NCBI RefSeq assembly: GCF_011761185.1
Contig: NZ_JAAOYM010000002.1
Coordinates: 372,001-436,000, forward strand
Direction of reading: 5' to 3'
DNA length: 64,000 nt
Source of the DNA: Saccharomonospora amisosensis
Lineage (GTDB): Bacteria > Actinomycetota > Actinomycetes > Mycobacteriales > Pseudonocardiaceae
Shown here: in pieces, positions 1 to 8,151 of the stretch
Layout of the letters: every line of letters starts with the position of its first letter
Numbering within the stretch: the first letter of the stretch is position 1
Position numbers and translations under genes: made by a program
Notes under the pieces: generated by a model
Seen by the model: the letters and a program-made list of their open reading frames with translations, nothing else
Databases searched by the model: none
What the model was told of the DNA's origin: nothing

Positions 1-175
1 GCTTGCCCGCGAAGTGGTGGTACACCGCGCCCCTGGTGACCTGCGCGGCCGCGGCCACGTCCTCCAGCAGCGTGCCCGCGTACCCGCGCTCGGCGAACAA
101 CGCCGTCGCCTGCTCCAGCACGGCGGCGCGGGTGGCCTCGGAGTACAGCTCCCGGCGGCTCTTGACGCCTGTCAT
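1..175 (-). CDS. TetR-family transcriptional regulator, N-terminal part
   Basis: The gene starts at the ATG on the minus strand at 175 and runs off the left edge, so only the first 58 residues are visible. They form a TetR DNA-binding domain: a helix of the type ATRAAVLEQATALFAERGYAG is followed by LLEDVAAAAQVTRGAVYHHF, the recognition helix with the usual YxHF ending. It is divergent from the P450 gene, with a perfect palindrome between the two starts. It most likely represses itself and the P450 gene and is released by a small hydrophobic ligand; the ligand cannot be told because the C-terminal domain is missing. Confidence 0.9.
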   Translation of the reverse strand, partial: MTGVKSRRELYSEATRAAVLEQATALFAERGYAGTLLEDVAAAAQVTRGAVYHHFAGK

Positions 176-187
176 ACTCTGAGTCTA

Positions 188-210
188 TTCACATACACGG
201 TGTATGTGAA
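188..210. promoter_or_regulatory. TetR operator, perfect 23-bp palindrome
   Basis: TTCACATACAC and GTGTATGTGAA are exact reverse complements separated by one G. The site lies 12 bp upstream of the TetR start and 16 bp upstream of the P450 start. That is where a shared operator covering both divergent promoters would sit. Confidence 0.85.
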
Positions 211-226
211 ATACGGAGGGAATGTC

Positions 227-1465
227 ATGGCCGAGGGCACCGTCGCCGCGGGCGAGGCTCCGCTGTTCGATCCGTTCGCCGAGGGGTTCACCGCCGACCC
301 CTACCCGCAGTACGCCCGGCTGCGCGAGAGCGCGCCGGTGTACGAGCACCCGCTGGGGTTCTGGGTGCTCACCCGCTACGCCGACGTCTCGGCCCTGCTT
401 CGTTCGAACTCCTCGGTGGAGGAGCGCCACGTCAACCCGGGCCCGCTGAGCCAACTCCGTGAAGAGGTCTACGGCGACCGCTTGCCCCGCGCCGACGGGC
501 TGTCCATGTTGGACCGTGACCCGCCCGATCACACCAGGCTGCGCAGGTTGGTGGCCAAGGCGTTCACCCCGAAGGCCGTGCGGGCGCTGCGGCCACGGAT
601 CACCGAACTCGTCGACGGCATGCTGGACGAGATGGTCGCCGCGCGCCGGGTGGACCTGGTGCCCGCTTTGGCCTTCCCGCTGCCGTTCGCGGTGATCGCG
701 GAAATGCTCGGCACGCCACCCACCGACCACGAGCGCGTACGCGACCTCAGCGGCATGGTCGTGCGCTCGCTGGAACCGGTGCTCGATCCCGACGTGCTGC
801 GTGCCATTGACTCCGCGTACCAGGAACTCAGCGGCATCGCCGCCGACATGATCGCCTGGAAACGCCACAACCCCGCCGACGACCTGCTCACCGCCCTCAT
901 CAACGCCGAGGAGGACGGCGACGTCCTCAGCGACGAGGAACTGATCGCCCAGGTCCTACTGCTCTACATCGCCGGGCACGAGACCACGGTGAACCTCATC
1001 TCCGGCGGCACGCTGGCGCTGCTGCGTCACCCGGACCAGTTCGCCGCGCTGCGGGCCGACCCCGGCCTTGTCCCCAACGCGGTGGAGGAGATGCTGCGCT
1101 ACGACAGCCCGGTGCAGGAGAGCAGGCGGATCACGCTGGAGCCCACCACCATCGGCGGCGTCGAGATCCCCAAGGGCACCTTCGTGCTCGCGATCCTCGC
1201 CTCCGCCAACCGCGACGAGCGCCAATGGGGCGAGGACGCCGACTCACTGCGGCTGGACCGCGAGGGCGCGCGCAACCACCTCTCGTTCGGCTCCGGCGTG
1301 CACCACTGCCTCGGCGCGTCGCTGGCGAGGCTGGAGGCGAGCGTGGTGTTCGAGCGCATGGTGAGCAGGTTCGGCGATCTCGCCCTGGACGGCGACGTGA
1401 CCTGGAACGGTCGCATCAACCTGCGCGGACCCGCCGCCCTGCCGGTGGTGACCCGGCCCGCCTAG
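227..1465 (+). CDS. cytochrome P450
   Basis: A 412-residue soluble bacterial P450 of class I type (length typical), which would need separate ferredoxin and reductase partners; none is encoded nearby. Visible signatures are the I-helix AGHETT at about 249-254 with the oxygen-activating Thr, the ExxR motif (EMLR, about 288-291) and the heme loop FGSGVHHCLG with the axial Cys at about 361. The ATG at 227 is chosen because GGAGGG precedes it and the P450 fold begins there; the frame is open further upstream but that part overlaps the operator and the divergent gene. Substrate unknown. Regulation is probably by the neighbouring TetR protein. The stop codon overlaps the stop of the next, convergent gene within a shared CTAG. 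Confidence 0.95.
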   Translation: MAEGTVAAGEAPLFDPFAEGFTADPYPQYARLRESAPVYEHPLGFWVLTRYADVSALLRSNSSVEERHVNPGPLSQLREEVYGDRLPRADGLSMLDRDPPDHTRLRRLVAKAFTPKAVRALRPRITELVDGMLDEMVAARRVDLVPALAFPLPFAVIAEMLGTPPTDHERVRDLSGMVVRSLEPVLDPDVLRAIDSAYQELSGIAADMIAWKRHNPADDLLTALINAEEDGDVLSDEELIAQVLLLYIAGHETTVNLISGGTLALLRHPDQFAALRADPGLVPNAVEEMLRYDSPVQESRRITLEPTTIGGVEIPKGTFVLAILASANRDERQWGEDADSLRLDREGARNHLSFGSGVHHCLGASLARLEASVVFERMVSRFGDLALDGDVTWNGRINLRGPAALPVVTRPA

Positions 1466-1821
1466 GTGCCGAGGTCGGACAGTGCGGCGCGGACCTCGGA
1501 AAGCCGGGTCGGCCAGTGCCGCTTGACGGCCTCCCATGCCGCGCGCAGTGACACCGCCTCGGCGAGCACGAGCACCGGCCCCTCGCCCCAGCGGGTCGCG
1601 ACCACGGTGCCGATCCGGTCCGGCCCTTCGGGAGACGGCGCACCGCCAGGAAGGAACTCCACGGTCAGCGACGCGCCGGTATCGGCGACATCATCGGTGA
1701 CACCTCGCATCGCGGCGTGATAACCCCGCAACCCGTTCCGCCCTGGCGCCTCAGTGGGCAGCGGCGAGTCCGGGTGTGCGGCGTTGTATGCCTCCACGGT
1801 GGCGAAGTGCGCTGTACTCAC
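1462..1821 (-). CDS. hypothetical protein, 119 residues
   Basis: A small soluble protein starting at GTG 1821, with no signal peptide or membrane segment. It is acidic to neutral, with segments such as GLRGYHAAMRGVTDD and GEGPVLVLAEAVSLRAAWEAV. I do not recognise a family. The frame continues upstream of 1821 but that part overlaps the merR promoter, so the GTG start is preferred even though no strong ribosome site is seen. It converges on the P450 gene; the two stop codons overlap in the tetranucleotide CTAG (1462-1465). It is divergent from the merR gene. Confidence 0.6.
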   Translation of the reverse strand: MSTAHFATVEAYNAAHPDSPLPTEAPGRNGLRGYHAAMRGVTDDVADTGASLTVEFLPGGAPSPEGPDRIGTVVATRWGEGPVLVLAEAVSLRAAWEAVKRHWPTRLSEVRAALSDLGT

Positions 1822-1832
1822 GACGGGCAAGC

Positions 1833-1847
1833 CTACCGTGACGTTAG
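1833..1847. promoter_or_regulatory. candidate MerR box 1 (imperfect palindrome)
   Basis: CTACCGTGACGTTAG reads as CTA-n-CGT-g-ACG-n-TAG, a palindrome with two mismatched positions. It lies between the divergent small gene and merR. The 10-mer TACCGTGACG in it recurs at 1908-1917, just before the merR start, and at 2298-2307. Confidence 0.5.
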
Positions 1848-1920
1848 GGAAGGTTTTCCGCTGGTCGGTCGCGTGTGGACACCCTGCACGCAGTGTCACC
1901 GAGCCGGTACCGTGACGATC

Positions 1921-2310
1921 GTGAGCGAGCACATGCGGATCGGCGAGGTGGCCGCTCGCACGGGACTGTCCCTGCGCACCATCCGCTACTACGAGGAAGT
2001 CGGCCTCGTGGAGCCGAGTGCCCGTAGCCAGGGCGGGTTCCGGCTCTACACCGAGCCCGACGTCGCGCGACTCGACCTGGTCAAGCGGATGAAGCCGCTG
2101 GGCTTCCAACTCGACGAGATGCGCGAGGTGCTGCTGCTCCTGCACGACCACGGTCGCGGTGAACTGCGCCCGGAGCACGCGCAACGGCTGCGCCACTACG
2201 CCGAGATCGCGCAGCGGCGCTGCGCCGAACTGCGGGAGCGGCTGGAGACGGCCGAGGCGTTCGCCGTTGAGCTGCGAGCCCCCATCCAGTGCGAAGGTAC
2301 CGTGACGTAA
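1921..2310 (+). CDS. MerR-family transcriptional regulator
   Basis: A 129-residue regulator. The N-terminal winged helix is clear (MRIGEVAARTGLSLRTIRYY then EEVGLVEPSARSQGGFRLY), followed by a long coiled-coil helix rich in Arg and Glu (residues about 75-120) that makes the dimer. There is no Cys-rich metal site or large effector domain, so it is the short MerR type. Starts are possible at GTG 1912, GTG 1921 or ATG 1933; 1921 is taken as a compromise. Copies of TACCGTGACG lie upstream, at the start and at the stop codon, suggesting autoregulation and possible control of prfC, which follows 46 bp downstream. Confidence 0.85.
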   Translation: MSEHMRIGEVAARTGLSLRTIRYYEEVGLVEPSARSQGGFRLYTEPDVARLDLVKRMKPLGFQLDEMREVLLLLHDHGRGELRPEHAQRLRHYAEIAQRRCAELRERLETAEAFAVELRAPIQCEGTVT

Positions 2311-2315
2311 CGGTA
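2298..2315. promoter_or_regulatory. candidate MerR box 2 overlapping the merR stop codon
   Basis: TACCGT and ACGGTA are exact inverted repeats around GACGTA. The merR stop codon TAA is inside the site. It lies about 40 bp before prfC and shares the 10-mer TACCGTGACG with the sites upstream of merR, so it may let the MerR protein act on the prfC promoter. Confidence 0.45.
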
Positions 2316-2356
2316 GAGTCGTGGTATATGCGTGAACTCAGTTACAGGCCGGCGTG

Positions 2357-3946
2357 ATGGCCACGGGCGACGACGTGCTCGCGGAGGCCGGCCGCAGACG
2401 CTCCTTCGCGGTGATCAGCCACCCCGACGCCGGTAAATCGACGTTGACGGAGGCGCTGGCGTTGCATGCGCGGGTGATCTCCGACGCCGGTGCGGTGCAC
2501 GGCAAGGGCGGGCGCCGTGGCGTGGTCTCCGACTGGCTGGAGCTGGAAAAGGCCCGCGGGATCTCCATCACCTCCGCCGCGTTGCAGTTCTCCTACCGAG
2601 ACACCGTGATCAACCTGCTCGACACCCCCGGCCACGCCGACTTCTCCGAGGACACCTACCGGGTGCTTTCAGCGGTGGATTCGGCGGTGATGTTGCTGGA
2701 CGCCGCCAAGGGGCTGGAGCCGCAGACGCTGAAGCTGTTCGACGTGTGCAGGCACCGGGGCATCCCCGTGCTGACGTTCGTGAACAAGTGGGACCGGCCG
2801 GGCCGCGAGGCGCTGGAGCTGTGCGACGAGTTGGTGGAGCGCATCGGGCTGCAGCCGATGCCGTTGACCTGGCCGGTCGGTGAGGCCGGTCACTTTCGCG
2901 GTGTGCTTGATGTCGCCGACGGCTCGTTCGTGCGCTACCAGCGCACTGCGGGCGGCGCCACGGTCGCGGGCGAGGAACGGCTGAGCTCGGCCGCCGCCGA
3001 GGCCGAGGTCGGCGAGGACTGGGTGCGCGCGGGCGAGGAGCTGGAACTGCTCGCGGCATCCGGCGGCGAGTTCGACGCCCGGCGCTTCCTGGCGGGGGAG
3101 GCGACCCCGATGCTGTTCGGGGCGGCGGTGCTCAACGTCGGAGTGCGGCACCTGCTGGACCTGCTTGTGGAACTCGCGCCGAGACCGGCCCCACGACTCG
3201 ACGCCGACGGCGAGCCCCGACCGCTGGACGCCGACTTCTCAGCCTTCGTGTTCAAGGTGCAGACCGGCATGGACCGCGCCCACCGCGACCAGGTGGCGTT
3301 CGCGCGGGTGTGTTCCGGCGTCTTCGAGCGGGGGATGGTGGTCACCAACGCCACCACGAAGCGACCCTTCGCCACCAAGTACGCCCAGCAGGTCTTCGGG
3401 CAGCAACGCTCCACAGTGGACACCGCGTACCCAGGCGACGTGATCGGGCTGGTGAACGCCTCCGCGTTGCGGGTCGGCGACACCCTCTACGCGGGAAAGC
3501 CCGCCGTCCGGTTTCCCGGTCTGCCCAGCTTCGCGCCCGCGCACTTCGCGGTGGCGCGCCCCACCGATCTCAGCCGCGCCAAGCAGTTCCGCAAGGGTGT
3601 GGACCAGCTCGGCTCCGAGGGAGTGGTGCAGGTGCTCACCTCCGACCTGCGAGGCGACGCCGCGCCGGTGTTCGCGGCGGTGGGGCCGATGCAGTTCGAG
3701 GTGGCCGCGCACCGGCTGGAACACGAGTTCTCCTGCCCGGTGCGGCTGGATCGGTTGCCCTACACCGCGGCACGCAGGCTCGCCGATCCCGCGCAGCGCT
3801 CGCTCGTCGACTCCGGGCGTCGCAGCGAGGTGCTGACTCGCACCGACGGCCTCGACCTCGCCCTCTTCGACGACGAGATGGCGATGCGCATCCTGCTGCG
3901 CCACCACCCCGACCTCGCGCTGGAACCGTTGGTGGCAGAGGGTTGA
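2357..3946 (+). CDS. prfC: peptide chain release factor 3 (translational GTPase)
   Basis: A 529-residue protein, the usual RF3 length. It is a cytosolic translational GTPase that recycles class-I release factors after peptide release. The G domain shows SHPDAGKST (G1, residues about 21-29), RGISIT (G2), DTPGHADFSEDTYR (G3, about 89-102) and NKWDRPGRE (G4, about 142-150). EF-Tu-like domain II and the RF3-specific C-terminal domain follow (for example GPMQFEVAAHRLEHEF). The DTPGH histidine for GTP hydrolysis is present. A GTG codon directly precedes the ATG and could also start translation; no good ribosome site is seen. Confidence 0.95.
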   Translation: MATGDDVLAEAGRRRSFAVISHPDAGKSTLTEALALHARVISDAGAVHGKGGRRGVVSDWLELEKARGISITSAALQFSYRDTVINLLDTPGHADFSEDTYRVLSAVDSAVMLLDAAKGLEPQTLKLFDVCRHRGIPVLTFVNKWDRPGREALELCDELVERIGLQPMPLTWPVGEAGHFRGVLDVADGSFVRYQRTAGGATVAGEERLSSAAAEAEVGEDWVRAGEELELLAASGGEFDARRFLAGEATPMLFGAAVLNVGVRHLLDLLVELAPRPAPRLDADGEPRPLDADFSAFVFKVQTGMDRAHRDQVAFARVCSGVFERGMVVTNATTKRPFATKYAQQVFGQQRSTVDTAYPGDVIGLVNASALRVGDTLYAGKPAVRFPGLPSFAPAHFAVARPTDLSRAKQFRKGVDQLGSEGVVQVLTSDLRGDAAPVFAAVGPMQFEVAAHRLEHEFSCPVRLDRLPYTAARRLADPAQRSLVDSGRRSEVLTRTDGLDLALFDDEMAMRILLRHHPDLALEPLVAEG

Positions 3947-3995
3947 GGCTGGCGCGCGGTTGACCGCCGCGACGGCCGCGAACGATGCTTGCCTC

Positions 3996-5552
3996 ATGAC
4001 GGGTGACCTCTCGTTCGAACCGCTGACGCCGGTGTCATACCTGGACAGGGCCGCCGCAGCGCACGGAAGCCGAACTGCCGTCGTCGACGGCGAGCACCGC
4101 TGGACCTACACGCAACTGCACGACCGTTGCCGCCGCCTCGCGGGTGGGCTCGCCGGGCTGGCCGAGGGCCGTCCGGTGGCGGTGCTCGCTCCCAACACGC
4201 ACGTGCTGCTGGAGGCCAACTTCGGGGTGCCGTGGGCGGGAGTGCCACTGGTGGCGGTGAACACGCGGCTTTCCGCCCGCGAGGTCGCCTACATCCTCGA
4301 ACACTGCGGCGCGCGGGTGCTCGTGCACGACCCGGCGTTCGACGAGCTCGTCGAACAGGCGCGCGGCGAACTCGCCGAACCACCTGTCGTGATCCGCGCC
4401 GGTGAGGAGTACGAGAAACTGCTGGCGGGTGCTGATCCGACGGCACGCACACCCGCCGACGAGCGTGCGCTGCTGTCCATCAACTACACCTCCGGCACCA
4501 CGGGCAGGCCCAAGGGCGTGATGTACCACCACCGGGGCGCCTACCTGCAGGCGTTGGCGATGGTGGCGCACACCGGGCTGTCGCCGTCGGCGGTGCACCT
4601 GTGGACGCTGCCGATGTTCCACTGCAACGGCTGGTGCTTCCCGTGGGCGGTCACCGCCGCCGCGGCCACGCATGTGTGCCTGCCCAAGGTCGACCCCGGC
4701 GAGGTGTGGCGGCTGCTGCGGGAGGAAGGCGTCACGCACTTGGAAGGCGCGCCGACTGTGCTTTCCATGCTCGCCTATGCCGAGCAGGCCGCCCCGCTGG
4801 AGCACGCGGTCCACGTGGCCACCGGCGGAGCTCCACCGACGCCCGCGATCCTGCGGCGGATGGGGGAACTGGGCTTCGACGTCACTCACCTGTACGGGCT
4901 GACCGAGACCTTCGGCCCCGCCATGATCTGTGACTGGCGTCCGGAGTGGAACGCGCTCGCCGCCGACGAGCAGGCAAGGCTCAAGGCACGGCAGGGTGTC
5001 GGCAACATGATCTCCTGCCAGGTGCGCGTCGTTGCTGACGACGGCACCGACGTGCCCGCCGACGGCGAGTCGGTCGGCCAGATCGCGTTGCGTGGCAACA
5101 ACGTGATGCTCGGCTACTTCCGCGACGAGGAAGCCACAAGGCAGGCCGCGCCGGACGGCTGGTTCCGCACCGGCGACCTCGGTGTGCGACACCCGGACGG
5201 TTACGTCGAGCTTCGCGACCGCAGCAAGGACGTCATCATCTCCGGGGGAGAGAACATCGCCTCGGTGGAGGTGGAGCAGGTCATCGCCGAGCATCCGGCG
5301 GTGTTCGAGGTCGCGGTGATCGCCGTTCCCGACGACCACTGGGGCGAGGTACCCGCCGCGTACGTGACGGTGCACGACGGCGCCTCGGTGTCGGGGCAGG
5401 AGCTGATCGCCCACGTCCGCGAGCGGCTGGCCCACTTCAAGGCACCGAAGTCGGTCGTGTTCGGTGAGCTGCCGAAGACGTCCACTGGCAAGATCCAGAA
5501 GTACGTGCTGCGGGAACGGGCCTGGCACGGGCGGCGGCGCGGCGCCGACTAG
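3996..5552 (+). CDS. AMP-forming acyl-CoA synthetase
   Basis: A 518-residue ANL-superfamily enzyme that activates a carboxylic acid, probably a medium- or long-chain fatty acid, with ATP and CoA. The P-loop YTSGTTGRPKG is at about 164-174, GLTETFGPA is the A5 motif, and GDLGVRHPDGYVELRDR with KDVIISGGENI covers the A7-A8 hinge. The catalytic lysine is in TSTGKIQK near residue 499. The internal start ATG 3996 (MTGDLSFEPLTP) fits the family better than an in-frame start 36 bp upstream. It follows prfC by 49 bp on the same strand. Its TAG overlaps the stop of the next convergent gene within CTAG. Confidence 0.92.
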   Translation: MTGDLSFEPLTPVSYLDRAAAAHGSRTAVVDGEHRWTYTQLHDRCRRLAGGLAGLAEGRPVAVLAPNTHVLLEANFGVPWAGVPLVAVNTRLSAREVAYILEHCGARVLVHDPAFDELVEQARGELAEPPVVIRAGEEYEKLLAGADPTARTPADERALLSINYTSGTTGRPKGVMYHHRGAYLQALAMVAHTGLSPSAVHLWTLPMFHCNGWCFPWAVTAAAATHVCLPKVDPGEVWRLLREEGVTHLEGAPTVLSMLAYAEQAAPLEHAVHVATGGAPPTPAILRRMGELGFDVTHLYGLTETFGPAMICDWRPEWNALAADEQARLKARQGVGNMISCQVRVVADDGTDVPADGESVGQIALRGNNVMLGYFRDEEATRQAAPDGWFRTGDLGVRHPDGYVELRDRSKDVIISGGENIASVEVEQVIAEHPAVFEVAVIAVPDDHWGEVPAAYVTVHDGASVSGQELIAHVRERLAHFKAPKSVVFGELPKTSTGKIQKYVLRERAWHGRRRGAD

Positions 5553-6034
5553 GTGCGCTCGGCGCTGTCCGCGGGCACGGCGGTGCACAGGTAGCAGCCG
5601 GCTCTCGCGGAGCGCACGTGTACGTAGTCGACCCCGGGACGGGCGAGCAGTTCGCGGAGGTTGTCGGCCACTTCTTCCGTGTCGACCCGCTGCTCGCTGA
5701 GCAACCGCCTGCCCGCCTGGTAGGCGTCGAGCACGAACGCCTTGCCGAGCCGGTGCGGGAACTCACCGGTGCGCTCATAGGGGGTGCAGTCTCGCTCATG
5801 CACGAAGATCGGTCCGGGAAGCGGTAGCTCCTCCCTGCCGAGGAACGCGTCGTAGGTGAACGCGATCAGGGATTCACTGCCCGGCTCGATCGGTTCGAGA
5901 CAGAGCCGGCACGGGGCGGTTCCGGTTCCGTTCGCCACCGCTTTCCACGCCGGATGGTCGTACTCGTAGGCCCGCATTGTCGTGCGTACGTGTTCGGCGA
6001 CCGCACGTTCGATCGGGACGATCCTGAAATTCAT
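5549..6034 (-). CDS. DUF1203-type protein
   Basis: 161 residues beginning MNFRIVPIERAVAEHV. It resembles the DUF1203 family: a cysteine pair CRLC early, a middle segment with HERDCTPY, and a C-terminal half ending in DYVHVRSARAGCYLC. No function is established for the family as far as I know; the paired cysteines could bind a metal. It has no export signal. It converges on the acyl-CoA synthetase with overlapping stop codons and is divergent from the spermidine-synthase-like gene 110 bp away. Confidence 0.75.
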   Translation of the reverse strand: MNFRIVPIERAVAEHVRTTMRAYEYDHPAWKAVANGTGTAPCRLCLEPIEPGSESLIAFTYDAFLGREELPLPGPIFVHERDCTPYERTGEFPHRLGKAFVLDAYQAGRRLLSEQRVDTEEVADNLRELLARPGVDYVHVRSARAGCYLCTAVPADSAERT

Positions 6035-6144
6035 CGACCCATCGTGCTTCGGGAGTCGCCTGCCCACCGGCGCGTTTCGGACACCGAGTCCGCGGCTATG
6101 GTGCTGGGCAGTCGACAGGTTGGCAGGGAAAGGAGCGAGGTTAG

Positions 6145-7002
6145 TTGCGTGAGTTGACCGAACCACTGGCGCCGGGGCTGGCCCAGCTGTGGGAGCTGCG
6201 GGAAGTGCTCTGGGAGGGCGACACCGACTACCAGCACGCGGTGATCGCCAGGACCTCCCAGGGGGTGTCGCTGTTCTGCGACAACGATCCGCAGAGCACC
6301 GAACTCGCGCAACTGCACTACCACGAGGCGCTGCTCGTGCCCGCGCTGCTGCTCGCTGAGCGGGTCGACCGCGTGTTGGTGATCGGCTCCAGCGAGGGGG
6401 TGATCAGCCAACTCGCCGTCGCGGCGGGTGCCACCCGGGTCGACCACGTCGACATCGACAGGGAGGTCGTCGAGCGCTGCGCCGAGTACCTGCCGTACGG
6501 CTACACGCCAGAGGAACTGGACCGCGCGGTGCGCGGCGAGGGCGCGGTGCGGATGCACTACGCCGACGGCTGGGAGTTCGTGCGTCGCGCCGCCGAACCC
6601 GGTGCCGAGCGCTACGACATCATCGTGGCGGACCTGCCGGGGGAGCGGGAGGACGAGTCGCAACACAACCGGCTGTTCGGCACCGAGTTCCTGCGCCACT
6701 GCCGCGCCGCACTTGCCGAGGGCGGCGTGGTCTCATCCCAGGTGGGCTGCCCGACGCTGTGGCTCAACGCGATGCTGCGGCGCGCCTGGGGCCGGTTCAA
6801 CGAGGTCTTCGACACCGTGGCCTACTACGGCTCCGACGAGTTCGACTGGGGATTCCTGTTCGGTCGTGCCGACTACGTCGAGAACCCGGCCGGCCGCATG
6901 ATCGGGCGGCTCGCCGACCTCGCCTACCAGCCCGCCACTCTCGACGCGGAGGCACTGGTGGCCAACTCCGTGCTGCCTTACAGCATCCGTAAGGAGCGTT
7001 AG
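6145..7002 (+). CDS. spermidine synthase-like protein
   Basis: 285 residues starting at TTG 6145, nine bases after an AAGGAG ribosome site. It has the polyamine aminopropyltransferase fold: a beta-strand N-terminal part, then VLVIGSSEGVISQLAV (nucleotide site, about residue 78), HVDIDREVVERCAEYLP and IIVADLPGE, where the catalytic Asp of the family falls. GSSEG replaces the more common GGGDG and DLPGE replaces D-S-T-D-P, so the true substrate may differ from putrescine and decarboxylated SAM. It stands alone as a transcription unit. No speD-like gene is in the window. Confidence 0.8.
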   Translation: MRELTEPLAPGLAQLWELREVLWEGDTDYQHAVIARTSQGVSLFCDNDPQSTELAQLHYHEALLVPALLLAERVDRVLVIGSSEGVISQLAVAAGATRVDHVDIDREVVERCAEYLPYGYTPEELDRAVRGEGAVRMHYADGWEFVRRAAEPGAERYDIIVADLPGEREDESQHNRLFGTEFLRHCRAALAEGGVVSSQVGCPTLWLNAMLRRAWGRFNEVFDTVAYYGSDEFDWGFLFGRADYVENPAGRMIGRLADLAYQPATLDAEALVANSVLPYSIRKER

Positions 7003-7078
7003 CCCGCCTGGCTGCGTAGTCCTACGCGAATGTGACGCGACGTGAATCCGCGCAGTGTGGTGGGTCGGTCTGACTGGC

Positions 7079-7591
7079 ATGAACGGACCACGTGTCGATG
7101 CGGACCTGGTCGCCAGGCTGACGCCGGCGGCGCTGACGGCCGCACGCCGTCGGCTGCCGGACCGGGAGGACCAACTGGACGCGGTACAGGACGGCTGGTT
7201 ACTGCTGCTCGCCAGCGCGGACACCATCAGGGACCCGGCCCGCGTATCCCGCTGGCTGAATACCGCGGTGGGAAGGCAGGCCGGACGGCTGGCGCGCAGG
7301 CGGCTGCGCGAGATCCCCTCGGAGGCCACCGCGGACCACTGGTGTCCATGGGTGCCATCCACCGAGAACAGTTGGTTATTGACCGACCGCGACCGTACTT
7401 TGTGGACATTGGTATCCCGGCTGCCTCCGCCGGAGCGGGCACTGGTGGAACCGCTCGCCTTCGAGCCAGGGCTGTCTCATCGGGAGCTCGCCGCTCGCCT
7501 CGGGATCTCAGCGGCCACGGTCGCACGGTGGCGATCCCGGTCGTTGCGCCGGTTGCGGGAATGGTCGACGGCGGAAGGGATGCGGCTGTGA
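7079..7591 (+). CDS. sigma-70-like protein with region-4 HTH
   Basis: 170 residues. The N-terminal half (LDAVQDGWLLLLASADTIRD then RVSRWLNTAVGRQAGRLARR) resembles ECF sigma region 2, and the C-terminal half (LPPPERALVEPLAFE then LSHRELAARLGISAATVARW) is a region-4 helix-turn-helix. The start at ATG 7079 is chosen over a GTG 24 bp upstream. It is a compact, divergent ECF-like regulator. No anti-sigma gene is obvious, but the convergent small membrane protein that follows could be checked for such a role; its topology does not by itself support it. Confidence 0.7.
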   Translation: MNGPRVDADLVARLTPAALTAARRRLPDREDQLDAVQDGWLLLLASADTIRDPARVSRWLNTAVGRQAGRLARRRLREIPSEATADHWCPWVPSTENSWLLTDRDRTLWTLVSRLPPPERALVEPLAFEPGLSHRELAARLGISAATVARWRSRSLRRLREWSTAEGMRL

Positions 7592-7597
7592 GTTGTT

Positions 7598-8029
7598 TCA
7601 CCTCAGCCGCCCACGCCGGTCGCCGTCGCAGGCCCTGGCCGCCGTGGCCAGGCACCAGCTTGCCGACAGGGCGAGCAGTGCGGCGAGCACAACGGGCCAC
7701 CACTCCGACACCGACATGGCGAGTAGTGCCTGCAGCACCGAGGTAGTCGCGAAGGCGAGCGCGAGTACGAGTAGGAACACTCGCTGCGGAAAGCTCATTC
7801 TCTCGGCGCGTTTGAGCATCGAAACCGCCTCCTGCGCCCCCGAGTTGTTCGCGGGGCTTATCGCGCGGGCCGCCCCCGGAGTTACCGGCCCGGAAGAGAC
7901 GATCGCAAGACGCATGTCACATGTGCCTTTGCCGACCGTGAGGTCGCCAATAGAGTGCGGCTCACCATAGTCGCCTACCAAACGGGCCTCGTTGACCGAT
8001 GATGGCGTTTCGGTCGCAGAGTCGGACAT
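7598..8029 (-). CDS. small membrane protein, unknown
   Basis: 143 residues. The N-terminal 75 or so residues are soluble and without a clear motif. They are followed by two adjacent hydrophobic helices (VFLLVLALAFATTSVLQALL and WWPVVLAALLALSASWCLAT) forming a hairpin, with a short basic tail. I do not recognise the family. It is convergent with the sigma-like gene (6 bp apart) and divergent from the conservon, whose first gene starts about 120 bp away, so it may share the conservon promoter region. Confidence 0.55.
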   Translation of the reverse strand: MSDSATETPSSVNEARLVGDYGEPHSIGDLTVGKGTCDMRLAIVSSGPVTPGAARAISPANNSGAQEAVSMLKRAERMSFPQRVFLLVLALAFATTSVLQALLAMSVSEWWPVVLAALLALSASWCLATAARACDGDRRGRLR

Positions 8030-8151
8030 ATTGACTCACCCAGGTGTGGCTGAATAACCTGCCCTGGCTAAGCGGCGGCTTAGCGGCGCGATGTCGGAGC
8101 ACCGGGTGCGGGGACCCGAACGAACCTGTCGCTGAAAGGGCCTTGAGCGCG

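Noticed and set aside
14-226. An upstream extension of the P450 frame
   Set aside because: It overlaps the divergent TetR gene and the operator, and the ribosome site lies just before ATG 227.
4035-5588. A long open minus-strand frame (over 500 residues) opposite the acyl-CoA synthetase gene
   Set aside because: It is the shadow of a high-GC gene: its product is rich in Arg, His and Gly without any domain, and the plus strand has all the synthetase motifs.
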